A stretch of DNA of 26,297 nucleotides from positions 1 to 26,297 of the forward strand of contig JBPOHI010000120.1 in the NCBI GenBank assembly GCA_052035735.1, read 5' to 3'. The notes below the pieces were generated by a model. That model was not told the DNA's origin and made no database searches. It saw nothing but the letters and a program-made list of their open reading frames with translations. Positions 22,926 to 26,297 of the stretch are shown here, piece after piece. A program made the position numbers and the translations under genes. The stretch comes from JAGPDF01 sp052035735 (GTDB lineage Bacteria > Acidobacteriota > Thermoanaerobaculia > Multivoradales > JAGPDF01). Position 1 is the stretch's first letter. Each line of letters opens with the position of its first letter.

Positions 22926-25874
22926 TCACTTCTCCTCGCTTTCGTCGCCGCCGCCATCGTCGTCGTCGCCTTCGTCTCCACCGTCATCTCCGCCGTCGTC
23001 CCCGGCGTCATCTTCGGTCTCGTCACCACTGTCGTCCTCGGCCTCGTCGTCACCGGCGTCGTCTTCCGCTTCGTCTTCGTCGGACGTGCCGTCGTTGTCG
23101 TCGTCGGTGTCGGCATCGTCGAGGGTGCCGTCGTTGTCGTCGTCGGTGTCAGCCTCGTCGTCGGTGCCGTCGTTGTCGTCGTCGGCATCCTCGTCGTCCG
23201 GCGTGCCATCGTCGTCTTCGTCCGACTCTTCTGCGTCGGACGTGCCGTCATTGTCGTCGTCCGTGTCGACATCGTCCGGCGAGCCGTCGTTGTCGTCATC
23301 GGCATCTTCGTCGTCCGGGGTACCGTCGTGATCTTCGTCGGAGTCCCCGGCGTCGTCGTCTTCCTCCGCTTCGTCTTCGTCGGTGTCCGCAACGCCGTCG
23401 TCGTCGTCATCCTCGTCGTCGGCATCGACCGTGCCGTCATCGTCGTCGTCGAGATCCTCGGCGTCCGGGGTGCCGTCGTCGTCGTCGTCGATGTCGGTCG
23501 CGTCCGGCGTGCCGTCGCCGTCAGCGTCACCGGGAAGTTGCAGAGAGTAGAGGTCGAACTCGTCGGACCAGTCCTCGCGGTCGAACAGGAGATCGCTGTC
23601 GTCGAGCTCGACACTCTCGAGGTAGGCCAGGTCGGCGGCGGTGAAGTCGTCGACCTGGTACTCGTACATGAAGTTGTAGTCGCTCCAGTCGGCCTCGAAC
23701 TGGTCGTACTCGCCGGCCGGGATGATCTGGGTCAGGTCGACGTACTCGAGGTCGTCATAGCCCACCGCCGGATACCCGTAATCGGGATAGGTGAGGCCGG
23801 GCGCCACGGGCGGGCCGCCACCTGCGCCAGCTGCGCCGCCACCGCCACCGGCGCCACCGGCAGTGAGATTGAGCTCGGATCCGCCTGCCTGCTTTCCAGA
23901 CGCGTCGTACGCGGTGAGCGCCAGCACGTAGGAACCTGCCGGAATCCCCGAGTCGATCAGCTTGAGATCGTCGCCCTGCCCCTTCGCTTTGCCCTTGCCG
24001 GAGCTGCCGCTCGCGACCAGCGCGGGCACCGGACGGAAGCGCTGCGACCTCTTGTCCTTGCCCACAGTCGGCTGGTAGAAGACGAGCTTCTCGCCCTTGA
24101 CCGGATGGACGGCCATCGGCGTCGGGGAGCCCTTCTCGCTTTCGCAGAAGATGGTCTCGAGCTTGCCGGTCTTGGAGTCGAAGACGGTCGTGACCTTCTG
24201 GTCGCCGCGCATCGAGTTGTAGGAGGCGTCGGCGCGGACATAGCGGCTTCCGGCCGTCAGCGGCGTCGTCGGCACCATGCGCGAGCTCTTGCCATCGCTG
24301 ATCGCACGGACCTTGGGTTGGACGTTGTAGGTGAAGGTCGTCCCGTCCTTCCATCCGCCGGGGCTCGGGACCTCTTCCTGATGCACCAGCGTGATGCCGC
24401 CGTCGGCATCGCGATAGCCGATCGAGGCCAGGATGGCGGCCGGGTTGCCCTTGACCTGGGCCGTCACCGGCAGGCCGTCGCCGATCGGGTGAGTCGCGGA
24501 CGGATCGGGCGAGGCGATCGCCACCGACATCCCCCCGGCGGCCGCGCCGCCGCCGCCACCGGCGCCAACGACGCCCTTGGCGAGGAACTCGTCCCACTGC
24601 CCGCGTACGAACGGCAGCGAGGCGTAGCCGGGGTCGACTTTCTGTCCGACGGGGAAGTAGATCGCCAAGCCGGTCGAGCCGACGTGGGCGGCGCCCTCCG
24701 TGTGCTCGATGACCGCAGCGCTCACCGCTGCTTGGACAGCGTCGAGCTGGGTCTTGATCGGCGCCGCCGAGGGCTCCTTGGCGAGGCGGCCGGCGAACTC
24801 GCCGAGGTCGAAGGAGGCGAGGTCGCCGCCGCCCTCTTCGCCGCCGTAGAAGTGGGTCGCTGCCCGCGCCTGCGCCGCCGCGGCCTGCACCGAGCCGTCC
24901 GCTTGACCGAGCGCTGTGGCGAGAGCATCGACCGCACCGGTCAGGTCCTTGACCTTCGCGAGGTCGGTCGCCGAGCTGGTCACCGTCGCTTCGCCCGCTT
25001 CGGCGTAGGAGGCTCCCCACTCGCGCACCATCGTCTGGGCGAAGTCCCTCCCCGACATCTTCGGGTTCTTGGTCAGCGCCTGGAGGACGCGGTGGTTGGG
25101 ATAGCCGGCTCCCGGCTCGAGCTCTTCGGAGGCGACGCCGTACGAGGCGTAGGGGGCGATCGCGTCCATCACTTCGACTTGCGCCATCAGGCACATATCG
25201 AAGCCGATGACGTCGAACTTGGGTGCGCCCGCCTTCTTGAGCGTTTCCAGGCCCTGGATGAACGGGGCGAGCTTCATGCCGCCCCGGTTGTCGGTGTCGT
25301 CGTTGAGCATCCCCATCCAGGTGCCGCCGTGGTTGCCGAGGATCAGGGCGTAGCGCTTGGCAGGGAAGTTCTGCAGGCCGAAGGAGACGAACCCGACCAA
25401 GGTCTCGGGATTGGCGGTATCCATCTCTTTCAGGTTGTTGAGCACCTTCGACTTGAGCTTGCCGCTGGTCGCGTCGCGGGTGACGTAGAGCAGGCGAGCG
25501 TTCGACCAGTTGCCGTCGCGGTCGTCATGCTCGGGCGTCCGGTCGAGGAGGACGACGATGTTGACGTTGTCGGTGGAGCCGATCGACTCCAACTCGTCCA
25601 TGTCGTCGAGCATGTCCGGCTCGAGGTTGCAGTCGGCGTCGAGATAGTAAAGGAGAGTCCACTCGCGCTCGGCGACGGCACCCTTGCTCTTGGCGATCTT
25701 CTTCGCCACGGTCGGCGCGGCGTACGTCTTGGTCCGGGGAGCCGGCTGCTTCTTGACCAGCGAGGCGGCGGACGGCTTGGCAGCCGGCGTCGCGGCGGCG
25801 AGCGGCAGGGCGACAAAGGCGGCGATCAGGGCGGACAGGTACAGGATTCCCCTGCGCACAGCGGAGAGATGCAT
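22926..25874 (-). CDS. Secreted clostripain-family (C11) cysteine protease with calcium-binding acidic tail
   Basis: This 982-residue protein has a signal peptide (MHLSAVRRGILYLSALIAAF, ending near LPLAAA) and a Lys/Pro/Ala linker. A C11 peptidase domain follows at about 70-440, opening with EWTLLYYLDADCNLE. The catalytic His is H182 in LILGNHGGTWMG and the Cys is C228 in DVIGFDMCLMAQVEV, as in clostripain, which cleaves after Arg. After a Gly-rich linker (about 450) comes a beta-rich region (about 460-660), a second Gly linker, a Tyr/Asp-rich segment, and a roughly 200-residue Asp-rich tail of thrombospondin-type-3-like repeats expected to bind calcium. The ATG at 25874 follows GAGGAG at five bases. 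No C-terminal anchor is seen. It is transcribed divergently from the gene at 26008. Confidence 0.9.
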   Translation of the reverse strand: MHLSAVRRGILYLSALIAAFVALPLAAATPAAKPSAASLVKKQPAPRTKTYAAPTVAKKIAKSKGAVAEREWTLLYYLDADCNLEPDMLDDMDELESIGSTDNVNIVVLLDRTPEHDDRDGNWSNARLLYVTRDATSGKLKSKVLNNLKEMDTANPETLVGFVSFGLQNFPAKRYALILGNHGGTWMGMLNDDTDNRGGMKLAPFIQGLETLKKAGAPKFDVIGFDMCLMAQVEVMDAIAPYASYGVASEELEPGAGYPNHRVLQALTKNPKMSGRDFAQTMVREWGASYAEAGEATVTSSATDLAKVKDLTGAVDALATALGQADGSVQAAAAQARAATHFYGGEEGGGDLASFDLGEFAGRLAKEPSAAPIKTQLDAVQAAVSAAVIEHTEGAAHVGSTGLAIYFPVGQKVDPGYASLPFVRGQWDEFLAKGVVGAGGGGGAAAGGMSVAIASPDPSATHPIGDGLPVTAQVKGNPAAILASIGYRDADGGITLVHQEEVPSPGGWKDGTTFTYNVQPKVRAISDGKSSRMVPTTPLTAGSRYVRADASYNSMRGDQKVTTVFDSKTGKLETIFCESEKGSPTPMAVHPVKGEKLVFYQPTVGKDKRSQRFRPVPALVASGSSGKGKAKGQGDDLKLIDSGIPAGSYVLALTAYDASGKQAGGSELNLTAGGAGGGGGAAGAGGGPPVAPGLTYPDYGYPAVGYDDLEYVDLTQIIPAGEYDQFEADWSDYNFMYEYQVDDFTAADLAYLESVELDDSDLLFDREDWSDEFDLYSLQLPGDADGDGTPDATDIDDDDDGTPDAEDLDDDDDGTVDADDEDDDDDGVADTDEDEAEEDDDAGDSDEDHDGTPDDEDADDDNDGSPDDVDTDDDNDGTSDAEESDEDDDGTPDDEDADDDNDGTDDEADTDDDNDGTLDDADTDDDNDGTSDEDEAEDDAGDDEAEDDSGDETEDDAGDDGGDDGGDEGDDDDGGGDESEEK
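22929..23532 (-). repeat. Asp-rich thrombospondin-type-3-like repeat tract
   Basis: The last roughly 200 codons of the protease gene are a run of imperfect DNA and protein repeats on the pattern D-x-D-x-D-G-T-x-D-D-x-D. They include units such as DDDNDGTSDAEE, DADDDNDGSPDDVD and DTDDDNDGTLDD. On the plus strand this appears as GTCGTC-rich microrepeats, which are prone to length change. Confidence 0.85.
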
Positions 25875-26007
25875 GGCGACTCCTCGAGATGGATGGAACG
25901 GCGAGCCCAAGACTGTCGCGCCGCCATCGGGGTGTCAAGGCGAAGCGGGGCGGACTGTCCCTTCGGGTGGAGAACCTGCTCACCGTCCGCTGCGTAGAGC
26001 GGAGGTC

Positions 26008-26297
26008 ATGAGCACTTCGCGGATCACAGGCAGAGGGAGGGGCTCGGGCGCTCCGCATGCGCCCCTGGCCCTGCTGCTGGCGCTTCTGTCGGCGATGGCC
26101 GGCGGGAGCGCCTCGGTCGCTGGCGCCGGGGCGAAGCAGGTTGCGGTCGAGAGGCTGGCGAAGGACCTGACTCGCGCGGCCGCGAAGCACGACTGGGGCA
26201 CGGCGGTCGCTGCGGCGCACGGGCTCGCCGCCGCCCGGCCCGACTCGGCGCTCGACGCCTATAACCTGGCCTGCATGCTGTCGCGTGCCGGCCAGAG
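26008..26297 (+). CDS. Exported protein, N-terminal part (runs off the window)
   Basis: Ninety-six codons are open from the ATG at 26008 to the window edge. GGAGG lies just two bases before the ATG. The start reads MSTSRITGRGRGSGAPHAP, then a hydrophobic stretch LALLLALLSAMAGG and an Ala-rich cleavage region, a convincing signal peptide. The following DLTRAAAKHDWGTAVAAAHG, LAAARPDSALDAYNLACMLSRAG has the spacing of tetratricopeptide-type helices, so a TPR-bearing periplasmic protein is likely. Nothing more can be said without the remainder. The 133 bases between it and the protease start hold the divergent promoters. Confidence 0.65.
   Translation, partial: MSTSRITGRGRGSGAPHAPLALLLALLSAMAGGSASVAGAGAKQVAVERLAKDLTRAAAKHDWGTAVAAAHGLAAARPDSALDAYNLACMLSRAGQ

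Noticed and set aside
22929..23532. Direct repeats that might suggest a CRISPR array or satellite
   Set aside because: The repeats are in phase with codons, imperfect and contiguous without unique spacers, so they are coding repeats of the protease tail.
22803..25997. A 1064-codon open frame on the plus strand opposite the protease
   Set aside because: Val/Arg/Gly low-complexity readout of the Asp-repeat antisense, with no domain. The protease on the minus strand has catalytic motifs, a signal peptide and a ribosome site.

Overview
The window is about 26.3 kb of GC-rich bacterial chromosome, read almost wall to wall. Several features suggest an Acidobacteriota member, possibly Thermoanaerobaculia-like: high GC, a DmsE/MtrA plus MtrB/PioB electron conduit, fragments of Hanks-type Ser/Thr kinases, a DUF2934 protein, a small secreted protein with a PxRxLDTR-type start, and paired imidazolonepropionase-like amidohydrolases. 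This placement is an inference from gene content, because no rRNA or marker gene is present. No tRNA, rRNA, CRISPR array or complete insertion sequence was seen.

Layout. (1) 38-2577, minus: two translationally coupled secreted amidohydrolases. The second in the transcript has lost every recognisable metal ligand. (2) 2895-5976, minus: a decaheme cytochrome followed by an MtrB/PioB-type outer-membrane barrel, a trans-outer-membrane electron conduit. The barrel is cut by one in-frame TGA, after which the same frame continues for 138 codons to a normal barrel C-terminus. (3) 6227-9433, minus: tandem paralogues fusing an extended SDR (sugar-nucleotide epimerase type) to a helical RsbRD_N-like domain. 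(4) 9519-15214, minus: a membrane CHASE3/PAS histidine kinase, an Rcp1-like response regulator and a hybrid kinase with receivers at both ends, with abutting or overlapping junctions. (5) 15351-18538, minus: a sulfatase-fold lipoprotein coupled to a GT-C membrane glycosyltransferase.

(6) 18861-21106, plus: a strongly expressed-looking small secreted protein with a textbook terminator, then a second GT-C glycosyltransferase. (7) 21110-21514, minus: a Lys/Ala-rich DUF2934 protein. (8) 21787-22842, minus: a VapBC-type toxin-antitoxin pair wedged between a C-terminal and an N-terminal fragment of Hanks-type kinases. (9) 22926-25874, minus: a large secreted clostripain-family (C11) protease with a roughly 200-residue Asp-rich thrombospondin-type-3-like calcium-binding tail. 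(10) 26008-end, plus: the start of a divergent exported protein.

The genes fall into independent short operons rather than one pathway. Envelope functions dominate: extracellular electron transfer, surface glycan or lipid modification, secreted peptidase and sensory signalling. The observations most worth checking are the TGA-interrupted MtrB homologue with a hairpin just after the TGA and a CXXCH motif in the barrel, the pseudoenzyme amidohydrolase, the duplicated SDR-RsbRD fusion, the Thr-nucleophile sulfatase homologue, and the toxin-antitoxin pair inside kinase debris.
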